DNA of 64,000 nucleotides from Eutrigla gurnardus (taxonomy: Eukaryota; Chordata; Actinopteri; Perciformes; Triglidae): positions 16,202,921-16,266,920 of the forward strand of contig OY741282.1 in assembly GCA_963514095.1 (NCBI GenBank). Reading direction: 5' to 3'. The notes below the pieces were generated by a model that was not told the DNA's origin, made no database searches, and was given only the letters and a program-made list of their open reading frames with translations. This document shows positions 50,968 to 63,927 of the stretch, one piece after another. Position 1 is the first letter of the stretch; the number at the start of each line of letters is the position of its first letter. Made by a program: the position numbers and the translations under genes.

Positions 50968-53900
50968 CTAGCGCGTCACGCTGTCCTCCACGGTGGCCGG
51001 GTCCAGGTAGACGTACGGCAGCGTCAGGCGGGCGTTCCTTGCTCTGATGTCACTGCTGAGACGTTGCAGGTCACTGCGGAAACGGGCTGCCATGTCCATG
51101 GGAACGCTCTCAGTGAAGTGTTCCTCTGCCGAGCCGCCCAGAGGAACCTTAAAGGAACAGTAACATCTGATGAAGCCGACCCCTCCAGTGGATGTGTGTC
51201 TTAGCCCCGCCCCTCCAGTGGATGAGTGTCTAAGTCCCGCCCCCCAGTGGATGTGTGTTTCTAAGTCCCGCCCCCCAGTGGATGTGTGTGTCTAAGCCCC
51301 GCCCCAAGTGGATGTTTGTCTAAGCCCCACCCCTTCAATGGATGTGTGTCTAAGCCCCGCCCCCCAGGGGATGGGTGTCTAAGCCCCACCCCTCCAATGG
51401 ATATGTGTGTCTAAGCTCCGCCCCCCAGTGGATGAGTGCGCGTTCGTACAAAGTCGGCGGGTTTCTTGCTGAGCAGGTAGACGGTGGCGAGGCCGTGCAC
51501 GGTGGCGTTCACATCAGGGAAGCTGTCCAGCAGGCTGCGCTCGCTGCAGCGCCCCCTGCAGGCCGGAGGAGGACGCTGCAGGCCCACTGGAGCGTTCGGC
51601 ATCCACCCGAAATAATCCAGCTGCAGAGACAGAAGACCGTCAACGGCTGATAACCAAGTTATTTATTCTTCTGAGAACCAGTTCTACCTGAGCGTCGTTA
51701 ACGGCGGCGTGCTGTGCCGATGCATTGAAGATCACCATGGTAACAAAGTAAATCAGCTCCGACGCTGAAGTAAAGGATTTTGGGAAACCTGAGGGACAAC
51801 GTTTTTATTTATTATTATTTTTACAAATAAAAATATCATTTCAATTTTATTTTAAAATGTAAGATTTTATTTACATTTTAAGTAAAAATATAAAATGTAA
51901 CTTTGTTGTTTCTACGTATACTTATATACTTGTATAATCATAAAAATACACAATAAGAGTAAATAAACTGCAGCAACCTTTCTCCTTGTCACCAAGGCGA
52001 CCGAACACGATGATCTCATTGATCCAGCTCTGCAGCTCCAAGTCTCTGATGATGTCATCCTCATTGCGGTAATAGTAACTGACCACGCCCTCCACGTACC
52101 TGCAGCCAATCAGAGTGAGTTGTAGAAGAAGAAGAATATAAGATAGAACATTCACATCCTGTTTCAAACAGCTTTTTAATATTTTATCATCATTATTGTT
52201 TATATATATATACATATTTGTATTATATGTTTTATAAGCGTGTATGAACATCAATACGGACTCGAGTAATCGTATCACACCTGTGGATTATGTCCCATAG
52301 CCGCAGGCCGTCGTCACGGTAATAATAACCAGGAATGGAGTCCAGGCCACGCCCAGTGATGTCATCAGGAAGACAGAGGTCATGATAGGTGAGGGAGGCC
52401 GACGCCCTCCTCAGGAACTCCAGCGTGGCGGCTCCGCCCACTGCCGTGTACTGAATATTTAATGAACGTAAAATAATTCACGTCCTGGTAGTTTAGAACA
52501 ATAATACAATTTACAATAATATTGATAAATTGATCAAAATATTGATCAAAATATTGATAAAATATGGATAAATTATTATTCATGATTAAGAAATAGGTTA
52601 TTCATGTTGTTGAATAAATAAAAATCAGTAATTTGGCACAAAATGTAATTTTATGAGGAGAAACATTTGTAAACATTTTGGATTGGAAAGTAATAAATAT
52701 TGTTATATATGTTAAATAAGTCAAATATAGACTTTTTACGATTTAAATTTGAAAAAATAATGGCGGTATAACAGTGACACGTGATGACATCATCAGTCTG
52801 ACCTCCGCCAACGTTCCTCCGTCAGAGAGCAGCAGCTGGCGAGCCACGGCGTCCACCTCCAGCGTGAACCGGAAGTGAGGCGTCAACAGCTGCAAGTACA
52901 TGAGAAGTACACGAGAAGTACTGCAGAAATACACAAGAAGTACTGCAGAAAGTACCAACAAGGTACTACATAAATATTGAGTCTAAACAGTATCTCCAGG
53001 TAAAAGAGCATCTTGTCTTAAATTATTTCTGTCGTATTAATTGTGATTTCTCGTTCGTCACGTTTTCTTTGTTCCCGACAAAAAACTTGTCATGACGATG
53101 ACGACGGCGTACGTGTTGATGTTAAAGTCATAAACACATTAAAAAACTTAAATGAACTGTCAAAAAATATGAAACCAAATACCAGAAATACACAATACCA
53201 TGTAGAAATACCTTGTAGACTGGGTGCACCATGGGAAAGTTGCGAAGTGTTGCCATGGCGAAGAGCTCTGACATCACATGTGTGTGCAGGAAGTGAGAAC
53301 GCAGCTCGTGATCGGCGAAGTCCGCCGAGCGCACAAACGTTTTAGCCTCAAGCCAATCAGCTTCCAGATCCTGAGGGACGAAGACCGGGTTGGTCTCGGC
53401 TGGAGACTGATTCAGCTAGGAGACGAGGAGGCGAGGAGGTGAGGAGATGAGGAGGCCAAGAGGCGAGGAGACGAGGAGGTGAGGAGATGAGGAGGCAAAG
53501 AGGTGAGGAGACCATGAGACGATGAGGCGAAGAGGTTAGGAGGATGAGGCGAGGAGACGATGGAGGAAAGGAAGGAAATAAAGAGACAAAATAAAGAGCG
53601 TCTGTAATTCATCAGTACATTGTTGTTTTAAATAGTAAAAATAATAATAATAATAATATTAATAATAATAATAACAATATTTCACACAGGTATTTACTGG
53701 TATGTGATGATGTCAGAGCAGCACGTGGAAATAAATAACAGTAAATATTAATTAACAGTCCCTGTTCAGTTCAATACTAATGAAAATGTATGTTTAAAAT
53801 AAAGATAGTAAAACATAGAAAATAAAAACAATATTCAGAGTAACTCGGTTGTTAGCTGACGATACGATGGCGTTCGGGGGTCGGGGGTCAGGTGGCATTA

Positions 53901-56900
53901 CCTGGATGGCGACAGGCAGCAGGTGGTGGTTGGCGTTCAGATGCAGCAGCACGATGGGCGCCGTCAGGTAGTTCTGCTTCCTGTTGACGGTGTTGGCAGG
54001 GAGACGGTCGAGCAGCCGGTAATCCACCACGAACACGTTCCCTCGCTGCTCCGCATATTCACGTTCATGTTAGCATATTACATATATATCCATATTCATA
54101 CAGCTGGAAACGTTCTTATATAATCTCCAAACCAGGACTAAATACTGGACGAAACCAGGACTAAATACTGGACTAAACAGGACTAAATACTGGACTAAAC
54201 AGGACTAAATACTGGACTAAACCAGGACTAAATACTGGACTAAACCAGGATTAAACCAGGACTAAATACTGGACTAAACCAGGACTAAACCAGGACTAAA
54301 TACTGGACTAAACCACCTCCATCTCCAGACCAAGGCTGGCTCCGCCCTCCAGTGACGCCTCCACCGTCTCCTTGGTAATGGCCATGTTGGACGGGACTTC
54401 CGTGCAGCGACGTATCAGAGTTGGGTTGGCTCCATTCAGGAATTGATGTCCGAAGAACCAATCCTGCCTCCAGAGACTCTCCACCAATCCTGAGGCAGGA
54501 CAGACAGGAAGTTGAGGGGCGGGTCACAGGAAGTCAAGGGGCGTGTCACAGGAAGTTGAACAAGTTATAGAATATCTGTTATATATAAATGATATGAGGA
54601 AATGTTGAGAAATTAAAGAAGAATAAAAACAGAAAAACTGATACATACGAATTTCATTATTGATAAATATGAGAGAAAAAACGTATTATTTCCTTTCATA
54701 ACAGTAATGTATTTCCTCCTGTATTTATATGTTTTATTATCGTGCAGTAATACTGTACAATAATACATGTAATTCAGCGAAGCTTTTAACTGATTTATTT
54801 CTACAAAATGTGGATCTTTGATTTTCCAAGTGTGACCATGGTAATTACCATTTAGATATGATGATACGGATAATTTATATTAATATAATTATAATTATTA
54901 TATTTGATTACTGCAGGTCGGGGTCCTGGTCTGCTGGCCGAGCTGATGGATCTGATGAAAACTGGACCAACGCTGCCGAGAGCTCAGGAAGCTCTGCAGA
55001 CCCAACTCCATCAGTCTGGACCCAGAAGAGACCACGAGAGACCAGGAGAGACCAGGAGAGGCCAGAAGAGACCAGGGGAGACCAGTATGATGGTAATCTA
55101 CACATGTTATCCATGTTAAATAATAACAATAATGATAATAATGATAATAGTAAAAATAATACACATTAATAATAAAGACCTGATTATTAGTTTTATTATT
55201 TATAAAAATTTAATTTGACAACAACAGCAAAAAAAAAAACAAGATGGTAACGGCCGAAATATCCTTCACATCCGTCTACAAACCAACGTGTGACGTGACG
55301 TTTAAACCAGTAAAGAATCCAGTACAGAACCCAGTATGCGACCCAGTACAGAACCCAGTAAATAAACCAGTAAAGAACCCAGTTAAGAAGCCAGTAAATA
55401 AACCAGTAAAGAACCCAGTTAAGAACCCAGTAAATTAACCAATAAAGAACCCAGTAAAGAACCAAGTTAAGAACCCAGTAAAGAACCCAGTTAAGAAGCC
55501 AGTAAATAAACCAGTAAATAACCCAATAAATAAACCAGTAAAGAACCCAGTAAAGAACCCAGTTAAGAACCCATTAAAGAACCCAGTTAAAAACCAAGTA
55601 AATAAACCAGTAAAGAACCCAGTAAAGAACCCAGTTAAGAACCCATTAAAGAACCCAGTTAAAAACCCAGTAAATAAACCAGTAAAGAACCCAGTAAAGA
55701 ACCCAGTTAAGAACCCAGTTAAGATCCCAGTAAAGAAACCACAACGTACACTGTACCGACGGTCAGAATCATGTCGGTTGCCTTGGATACAGAGAACTGA
55801 ACGTCGGCAGGAAGTGACAAGATGCCATCAGCCTTAACCGTCTCTGGGAGACCGTCGTCATAGCAACTCCACCTACAAGAAAAATACATCTCAGATGGTC
55901 CAGTGAGTCTTTCCAAACACGAGTAAGGACACTCGTCTCTGAGGGCCCGGCTGGAAGGTCTTGTCCTTCCAAGGAAGGACCCGACTAGAAAGACTCGTCT
56001 AGAAGGACTCGTCTAGAAGGACTCCTCCTACCCAGGAAGGACCCGACTAGAAGGACTCGTCTAGAAGGACTCCTCCTACCCAGGAAGGACCCGACTAGAA
56101 GGACTCGTCTAGAAGAACCCAACTAGAAGGACTTGTCTAGAAGAACTTGTCTGACCCAGGAAGGACCTGACTATAAGGACCCAACTAGAAGGACTCATCT
56201 AGAAGGACCCAACTAGAAGGACTTGTCTAGAAGAACTTGTCTGACCCAGGAAAGACCTGACTATAAGGACCCAACTAGAAGGACCCGACTAGAAGGACCT
56301 GACCCAAGAAGGACTCAACTGGATTCCAGTATCTCTGATTGATTACCGATATGTTTGCCGGCGGTCTGTCAGCTCGTTGATCCTCTGATCCAGTTCGATC
56401 GGTCGGACGTCGTTGAAAATAAACTTTGCTTCAAAACAAAACAACAAAAAATGAAACAGAAAATAAACAAAATCAAAGAATATATAATAATATCAGAGAG
56501 CGACTTATATGAGCGAATCAACAACTTTTATTTTGAAATGTCCTTTTGTTAGGGCACCGACCAATAGAATCCCTCAGAGCCAGCGAGGTCGAGCAGCTGA
56601 CAAACCGGTAGCAGGGGAACAACGAGACTTCGCCCTCAGGCGTTGTCACGGAAACTTTTGAGCAAAACCACACACTGGTTGTGGTGGGCGGGGCTTCCAG
56701 ACGGACCAATAGCAGAGCTCCGAGGCTGGTGGGACACTGAACTGCGTATTCTGCCTGGCAACAGAAGTTTTAAAATTTAATCTGAGGAATAAGAGTTAAT
56801 ATGTACTTAAACAAATTTAATATCATTTAAATAATTTAAGAAAAATCTGACGAAAATTCTAACATTTAGATCAATACTTTTTTACTTTGTTTTTTGAATA

Positions 56901-57584
56901 TAATTTTAAATTCCCTCTATTACTGATTTAATATGAATAATGTTTATGTCTTTCTTTACTTTTTCTTTGGCGGTTCTGCAGCCACAACACAAAACACGAC
57001 AAATCTGAAAAATAAAAATAGAACAAACGTTTATTCATTCAAACTTTTACAAAAGGATTTTCACTTGAATTGTATTTTACAGTTTCTCAACCAAATCAGT
57101 TATAACTATAGCAACGGTGACAGAATCATTATTTTACTTTTTCAACCAACGAAAAAATATAAAATATATAATAGTTCATTTTTGTATGTAATATCTATTA
57201 CATATTTTATTGATGTCTAATAAGTATAGTTAGCACAATAATTTCAGAATGTGTGTTAAATGTGATCTTTACTTAAGAATTCAGTGACTAAACTAAAATA
57301 ACTTATATATGTTATACATCGTAAGAATATACCGTAATTGGTATTTTCTTACTTCACACATTTAAACAAATCATTGATCACCTTGTTTATAGTGTTGGTC
57401 ATTAATCAATTAATGAGTCCAGTAATTGTTGTTTACATAATCTTTTATTTTGACTCACAGATCTCTGGGCCAATGGGATGCGCTCGCTGGATCCCCTGCT
57501 GCCGACCAGTTGGACGACAGTTCGGTGGGCGTCGCCGGCGAGGAACAACCTCTCCTGGAACACCACGACACGGTATATCACCAT
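50968..57584 (-). CDS. Arachidonate lipoxygenase, epidermal (ALOXE3/ALOX12B)-like
   Basis: Non-heme iron lipid-oxygenating enzyme or hydroperoxide isomerase. Exons: 57584-57459, 56754-56562, 56428-56347, 55872-55750, 55015-54912, 54489-54317, 54045-53902, 53415-53212, 52889-52803, 52450-52281, 52099-51978, 51788-51688, 51620-51450, 51147-50968; 14 exons with family-typical sizes (82, 123, 204, 87, 170, 122, 101, 171), 659 aa. PLAT domain about 1-110 ([10 protein letters not shown]), then catalytic domain. Iron ligands: H351 and H356 ([12 protein letters not shown]), H536 and N540 (AQHAAVN). The C-terminus reads VEDSVTR: the usual final Ile ligand is Arg. Exon 7 could start 3 bp earlier. YLDP near the end favours the ALOX12B/ALOXE3/ALOX15B group; the exact orthologue is uncertain. 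Confidence 0.9.
51180..51440. repeat. CCCGCCCCCCAGTGGATGTG minisatellite, last lipoxygenase intron
   Basis: About eight units of roughly 32 bp, each with TCTAAGCCCCGCCCC and CAGTGGATGTGTG. Nearly every unit carries a GC-box-like CCCCGCCCC. It lies between exon 13 (51450) and exon 14 (51147) and occupies almost the entire intron. Confidence 0.9.
53415..53570. repeat. GAGGAGGCGAGGAGGTGAGGA purine minisatellite
   Basis: Purine-only array directly upstream (transcript sense) of lipoxygenase exon 8; on the minus strand it forms a pyrimidine tract leading into the acceptor. Confidence 0.85.
54125..54316. repeat. ACCAGGACTAAATACTGGACTAA array, lipoxygenase intron 6
   Basis: Units of 22-24 bp run up to the donor side of exon 6 (54317). 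Non-coding. Confidence 0.85.
55300..55740. repeat. AACCCAGTAAAGAACCCAGTTAAG array, lipoxygenase intron 4
   Basis: About 36 units of 12 bp (CCAGTAAAGAAC, CCAGTTAAGAAC, CCAGTAAATAAA). The array ends about 10 bp from the exon 4 donor. Confidence 0.9.
55975..56315. repeat. CTAGAAGGACTCGTCTAGAAGGAC array, lipoxygenase intron 3
   Basis: Units of 13-17 bp with GACTCGT, GACCCAACT and GACTTGT variants and longer CCCAGGAAGGACC spacers; non-coding. Confidence 0.85.
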
Positions 57585-59478
57585 GGCAACTGCACAGAAA
57601 AAACACACAAAAGTAAATTTATAGATCATGAACAGCATGAGAATATACACTGTATATATATATATATATATACACAGTATATATAAAGTATATATACTGT
57701 ATATATCTATAGATAGATATACTGTACAGTATATCTATCTATCTAGATAGCTACATGGCTTATATTGATTTATTTTTACAAATCGTCACATTTGAAATAA
57801 CATTCAAATATTGTCAGTAACAGATATACGGTCAGAATGTGTGAAAATGTAAGATGGTTTATTGCATTTTAATTTTCAGTCAAATGAAACAACGTGTAAA
57901 AAGTGCTTACATCATCATTTTAATAAAGTCGTAGAAGTGACATGAAAATACCGATTATGTATTCTTCAAGTAAAACCCCCAAAAGATCAACAAGCTGTTT
58001 AACAGAAATCTTTAGTACAAAATTCACTGTTTGAGCTGCAGAGACACTTTTATATACAGTATATTATATAATTCTATATTTTTACACAGAAGGGAACTTT
58101 AGATTGTGTCCTCCATCACATCCATGAGGATATTATATAATATATCTTATTAAGAATCTGTTAATAAACACAATTATTACAAAAAGAATAATGCATTTCA
58201 GTTCACACGAGAACGAAGCTGTTGGTTTCATCCAGATGGGAAACAACTGGAAAATACAAAATATGTATTTATTGTTCTAATAATTAAACTTATGAGTGAT
58301 AAACTCTCGCTTTTGTCAGAATATAAAAGTACAAGTACATGCATATGTAGTATTACTCACCGCGGAGGTAGTTCTGGACTGAAGACAGAAACACTTCGAC
58401 GTGTCGGCTTCTGTCAATATTTAGTTTCCACATTTCTGCAAAGTTCAACTATAAAACCTCAGATTAATTATTAATATGACTAATGGAGAATATCCCAGCA
58501 TGCATCATGGTCGGCCTCCTCCTGGAGGAGGAGAGAGAGGAGGAGGAGAAAGGAGGAGAGGAGAAGAGGAGGTGAGAGGAGGAGAGATGAGGAGGTAAAT
58601 GGTCCTCATTTATATAGTGCTTTTCTCCAAAGCGCTTTACAACAATGACTCACCCATTCATACACACATTCACCCATTCATACACACATTCACACACCGA
58701 CGGCGGAGTCAACCACGCAGGGCGACAGCCAGCTCATCAGGAGCAATTAGGGTGAGGTGTCTTGCTCAGGGACACCAGGCACTCAGCTAGGAGGAGCCGG
58801 GGATCGAACCGGCAATCTTGCAGTCACCAGCCAACCTGCTCTGCCTCCTGAGCTAATGAGGAGAAAGGAGGAGAGAGAGGAGGAGGTGGAGAGATGAGGA
58901 GGAAGAGAGGAGGAGGAGGAGAGAGAGCTCAGATCATGAAAGCTTTATTGATGTGTGTAATGAAGAATCAGATTCATCAATGTAAACTGGAGTCGGTTTG
59001 AACTGTGACTGAACACTACAGGAGGTTCATCGTCATGGTGATGTCGCCATGGTGACATCGTCACGGTGAGTTTATGAGGATTCAAGATTAAAGACATGGA
59101 TCTCAGTTTATTATCAACATAGATTTTATTAACATCAATCCGTTATCAACCTGTTATCCTGTTCAGGGTCGGGGGGGGGGGGGGGGGTCTGGTACTCAAG
59201 GTACGTGTCCACAGGGGCGATTGGGCGGAGAACCCACACTGACACGGGGAGACATGCAAACTCAACACAGAAGGAACCCGACCCGGGACTGGAAACCGGA
59301 CCCAACCCGGGTGTGGAAACCGACCACGACCCGGGAATGGAACCCGACCACGACACCGCCGTGCATCACTACGACTATTATTATTATTATTATTGTAATT
59401 ATTATTTCCTTAAGGCAATATGTATGGCTAAAAAACAGGGGGCGGAGCCTGATATGGGCAGGGGGCGTGGCCTCAGTC
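57585..59478. other. Lipoxygenase 5' flank and hsdl2 3' flank
   Basis: AT-rich spacer with a TA/GATA microsatellite (57650-57750) and a poly-purine (GAGGA)n region at 58500-58930 interrupted by a SINE/RTE-like repeat. TTTATT at 59125-59130 is AATAAA on the minus strand and may be the hsdl2 polyadenylation signal. A run of about 18 G lies at 59170-59188. No exon was recognised. Confidence 0.55.
58595..58855 (+). mobile_element. SINE or RTE-LINE 3'-tail repeat with 8-bp target duplication
   Basis: Starts GTAAATGGTCCTCATTTATA and contains AAAGCGCTTTACA, GGTGTCTTGCTCAGGGACAC and GGGGATCGAACCGGCAATCT, motifs of a very common fish repeat. ATGAGGAG at 58587-58594 and again at 58856-58863 fits an 8-bp target-site duplication. 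It lies inside a (GAGGA)n purine array. Confidence 0.7.
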
Positions 59479-62400
59479 TCACAGCTTGGCCTTGTTCATG
59501 CGGCCCATCAGTTTCTCCAGCTTCATGGCGAGCATCATGTCGCCTTTGATCTTCAGCTTCCCCGACATGAAGGCAAGCGTCGGCTTCAGCTTCCCTGAAA
59601 CGCCGAGCAGAAAACAACCGTTACCATGGAAACAACACCAGAGCGAGATCCTGCGGAGACTGTCGGATACAGCATCATGGCAGCTCAGATTCTGCTCCGA
59701 TCTTCGTGTCTCGCGTTACCGTGGCGACGGCTCACCTGCGAACATCCTGCTGAAGTCAGCGGAGTCCATCGTCATGACGACGTCGGCTTTGACTGGAGAC
59801 TGGCCCCGCCCTGCGCTGCCGCTGTCACTCTTCAAGTCCAGAAACCAAACGCCGCTGTGGTCTCCTTATATGGACACAAACAATTAATTAGAGGCCTCAT
59901 ATGGACATATATGTATATTTACATCGATACACCCATAGGATCTCCTTATATGGACATAAAGTCCTCCTGGTGACAGCCTGCTACCTGATAGGTCGAACTG
60001 GTAAATGCCCTGCGTGGACTTGACAACGTCTTCGCTGAGGACTCCTCTGATGGCCTCAAACGTGCTTTCTATTGGTCCAGAGGAGGAGGAGGACGACGGG
60101 GGCTTAAAGGCTGGGGTTGCCCCTGGCAATGGGAAGACAAACAGCTCATGTTATGCATATCTATATACACACATATACATACACACTAGCAGTAGTATCT
60201 GTGGTATTTGTATTTACCGTGTTGCTCCATCTGCTCCATCAGCACCTCCGGTGCTTCGTCCAGGAAGAAGTCCGGCAGCAGCGGGTGACCTGTGGACCAA
60301 TCAAAGATAGCCGTCAGCACCACGTGACGGCGTGTGTATATGTGTGGGGGGCTGCTGGGTTGGTGTGAGCTGGTTAGCGTGATGTCACCTGGCTCGACGG
60401 CGTACTGCTCGAAGTCCTGGACCCCCTGCTCCCTCAGGACCTCCTCGTCCACCAGGAAGTGACCCGTGTAGTCCTTCGGCCGGGACAGGATCGCGTAGGC
60501 AGCGTCCGCCATGATGTCAGATGTACGACACTGTTTACTCACGCCGTCGCCGCCCAACATGTCCATCGCTGCTGTCTGGATCGCTATGGCAACAACATAC
60601 ATCTGTTAGCATGTTAGTTCACCATGAGAGTCTATGAGGACTCTGTTAGCATGCTAACCTTTAGCCACTCACCAGTTTTAGGCCAGAGGGCGTTGACAGC
60701 GATTTGACCTCTGAACTCTTCTGCCATCCCCAGGACACACATGGACATGCCGTACTTCGCCATTGTGTACGCTGAAAAACCCCAACGAGACGTTTACAGA
60801 ACAGAGCGGAGGAGCACAGGTGCATGATGGGACGCTGGGCGGTCGCCATGGTTACCTGTGTGGTTCTTGAACCAGACGGGGTTGAGGTTGAGCGGCGGTG
60901 ACAGGTTCAGGATGTGAGGACTACGGCTCTTCAGCAGGTGAGGGATGACGAGCTTCGACCTGCAACACGCAGCAGACGCTCGGTTACCTCGAGAAGTACT
61001 GCAGTACCACGTTGTAGGAGTACTACTAGTACACGAGTGTGTTTTATTACGTCAGGTAGGTCCCCCGCAGGTTGATCCCCAGCATTAGGTCCACCTTCTT
61101 CATGGGCGTCTCCAGCGTTCCCGTCAGGTTGATGGCGCTGGCGTTGTTCACCAGGATGTCGATTCCTGTCCAATCACACACGTGCAATGTTGTGATGTCA
61201 CCAGCCGTCACTCTGACCCGACCCCCCACAATTTAAGTGTTTTCAAGGACTTCCAGCACCTGTACCAACCCTGATCATTTCTCTGATTAACAAAGAGTGA
61301 TGTTTCATTAATGTAAATAAAGACATTTATTTATCATTTATAATTCATGTTTCCGGTTCTGGAGATTCGTTTCCTGTCCGATGTTTTCAACGCTGTTGTA
61401 CCTCCGAACTTGTCGACAGCTTTCCGAACGGCGTCTCCAATCTGCTGCTCATCACGGATGTCAACGACGCACGGCAACGCTTTCCCGCCGGCGGCCTCCA
61501 CTGAGAACACACGGACACGTGTCGTTAAGAACACACTCCCATGCCGCTACAGGCCAAGCCTGTGGACTTCAGTCACGGTATTTCAATGAAAAGGGAAAGA
61601 AATATAATGTGTGTTATTGAAATTTAAAATCTAAATCCACTATTTGAGGTTCAGTTCATGCAAAATCAGTTTAAACCCTGAGGGTGAAAGAAGATGGTTT
61701 ATTCTGATCAAACAGGTTCAGAACAGTTTTCTGTATGTCTGTCTGTCTCTCAATGCTGCCTGCCTGCCTGCCTGCTGCTCTGGGTGTGTTAGCAGTTAGC
61801 CGTTAGCTCCTCACCCTCCTGGGCGGCAGTGTAGATGGTTCCTGGTAGTTTGGGATGGGGCTCGCTGGTCTTGGCGGCGATGACGACGTTGGCTCCGTCC
61901 CTGGCGGCCTTCAGGGCGATGGCTTTCCCGATCCCCCGACTCGCCCCGGTGATGAAGAGCGTGCAGCCGGCCAACTTCCTGTTACCACGGAGACGACAAG
62001 GAGGTCAAACCTACAGCATACTCAACATGTATCTATAATTCACCTTATTTTTCTTTTTAATATGATGAGAGATTCAGTTAGACAGTACATTTCAGTAGTT
62101 TTACTTTAAAGAAGTAGAGTACTTCAATCACTAGAAACTGAATCTGAATAATTTATATCTGAATTGCTAAATTTGAATGAGTTTATCTATGTAGCATCAT
62201 TTGAAATTGTACTATTTATTATTTTGAAACTGAATTATATCCTCTTTATTTGACACGTCCGGTGAAACTTATTTTACGTGAATCAGCGCCCTCTTTTCGC
62301 TGGATTCAGAGGTTTATAACAAAACAACATGAGAATAATCTTTCCAATCCAGTAATTCCATTTTGATTCCATAATTATTCCATAAGTATTCCATTATTAT

Positions 62401-63291
62401 TCCATTATTATTCCATTCATTGTGGATTTGTCTGCTGGAGTCTCTCAGCAGCTGTAACAGCCACATGACCCCTCACCAACGACAGCTCAGACGAACCAGG
62501 AGCCGGTTCTGGTCCAGGTTGGTTCAGCGCCCAGTTTGGCTGCATATAAAAGGTGTTTCCTGTCTAGTTGTAGTCCTGAAGTCGGCTCACTAAAACCCTC
62601 AGGCAGGACTTTAGAACAGGATTCACGAGAAACGGTGAGATAACGACACAGGAATGCAGAAAGCGCCAACTCTCAACGTGCCTTGCTCAAAGGCTCCGAA
62701 CCGGTCCTCATAACGACCTGGTGGGAAAGGGGCTCAGTATCGGCCATGATCCGGGCTGGTGGAGACCCCTAAATGCTAAGTACGGGTGCTGTAACGGGAC
62801 ATTTACATGGGCGAGGTGGGGCAATAACAAGAAGCAGCAGTAAACAAGTAACACGTAATAAAGGCCTACGATAAATCATTAATTAGGTAACCATAGCAAC
62901 AGATAACTGAACGGTTAAATCGACATCATAGCTGCTGGACCTGAACCAGTTGGCAGACCTGAACCAGCTGACCCACCCGAGGTCAATGAAAGGTGGTTAG
63001 GAAAAGACATTAGGACGTAATTTATTGGACTTTTCGATCGTGGCCCGGGAGACCAGAACCAAAACTACCAACGTCCCTCCAACAGAAACCTTCTCTGCTC
63101 AATTCGGCGTTAATAAACTTCCAACAGAACGCGACTTCATTCAATAAAAACCCAACTAATGTCGAGTCGCTGCCCGGCCCTGCGTTGTAATGGACTCTCG
63201 GCAGTGATTACTGTTTCGGCTCTTTTTGAACGCAGTTCTGTGCGTGAGAACAAACATGTCGGCGGCGGACTCACCCCGTGTTCTGCAGCAT
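59479..63291 (-). CDS. hsdl2: Hydroxysteroid dehydrogenase-like protein 2
   Basis: Peroxisomal/mitochondrial short-chain dehydrogenase fused to an SCP2 lipid-binding domain. Exons: 63291-63275, 61978-61815, 61500-61402, 61165-61051, 60959-60856, 60771-60673, 60583-60389, 60289-60218, 60122-59985, 59861-59736, 59594-59479; 414 aa (human 418). The start MLQNTGKLAGCTLFITG matches the family. NAD(P)-binding TGASRGIG, NNAS motif, catalytic YTMAK (YxxxK), then LNLNPVWFKNHTAY. The linker has a serine run (PPSSSSSSG). The SCP2 domain occupies about residues 300-414 (STFEAIRGVLSEDVV to the end). The C-terminal AKL is a type 1 peroxisomal targeting signal. Intron 1 (61979-63274) is large and has no recognised feature. 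Confidence 0.95.
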
Positions 63292-63299
63292 CGTTGTCT

Positions 63300-63927
63300 C
63301 TCTGAAGGTCCGTCCGGTCACTTTGTGTAGAAGAATGACCGCCTGTCGTCTTCTCCACCTTTCACCCAGTTAAAGACGCTCTGCCAAACAGGAAGTCGCG
63401 GATCGCATACGGTGGTCCGCTTCCGGTCTGCAGGCAAAGATGCACACGGGGCGACGAGATGTCAAATTCTACCATTATTTAATTAGATTGTTGTTGTTGT
63501 TGTTTTGGTGATCAAATTCATATCGGGATTTTTTTTGTAATATTTGCCACCTTAAAATAAATGCACGTGACAAGTCCGGGAGCTACCCTAAAGAAAACCA
63601 CAATATGTGGCTGAGAGCTCCGGTATATTTCCAGTAAGTACTACTTGTACTACCTATTGTACTTTATAAAGGTTATCTTATACTTCAGCTATATCTCATA
63701 TATTACTAGTAGTATTATTGTTTACTACGTGTAGGCTACATTAGTGACACCTGAGTAACAGCGATATAACATACACATAAAGTTACATACAAATAAGTCA
63801 ATAAACGTCTTATTCCGTCTTACGTTTGTGACAGTTTTACATGCTTTTTTTCTCCGCTTCAACATATTTATTGATTATCATCGATCCATCTGTATCTCCG
63901 ATCTGAGGCGTGTCCGCCCGAGCCGCC
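63300..63927. promoter_or_regulatory. Presumed divergent promoter region of hsdl2 and the right-edge gene
   Basis: Upstream of the hsdl2 start, 63395-63445 holds ETS-like CAGGAAGTCG and ACTTCCGG-type motifs in CG-containing DNA. The middle (63480-63880) is AT-rich and featureless. Transcription start sites are not determined. Confidence 0.35.

Noticed and set aside
55757..55872. Shorter lipoxygenase exon 4 ending at 55757 and skipping exon 5
   Set aside because: That model also keeps frame, but the donor 7 bp later gives the family-standard 123-bp exon and joins in phase to a clear exon 5 ([16 protein letters not shown]) at 55015-54912.
59620..59633. X-box match GTTACCATGGAAAC as a regulatory site
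   Set aside because: It lies in the last intron of hsdl2 with no ciliary link, and similar ACCATGG motifs are scattered through the window; it was kept only as a caution on motif frequency.
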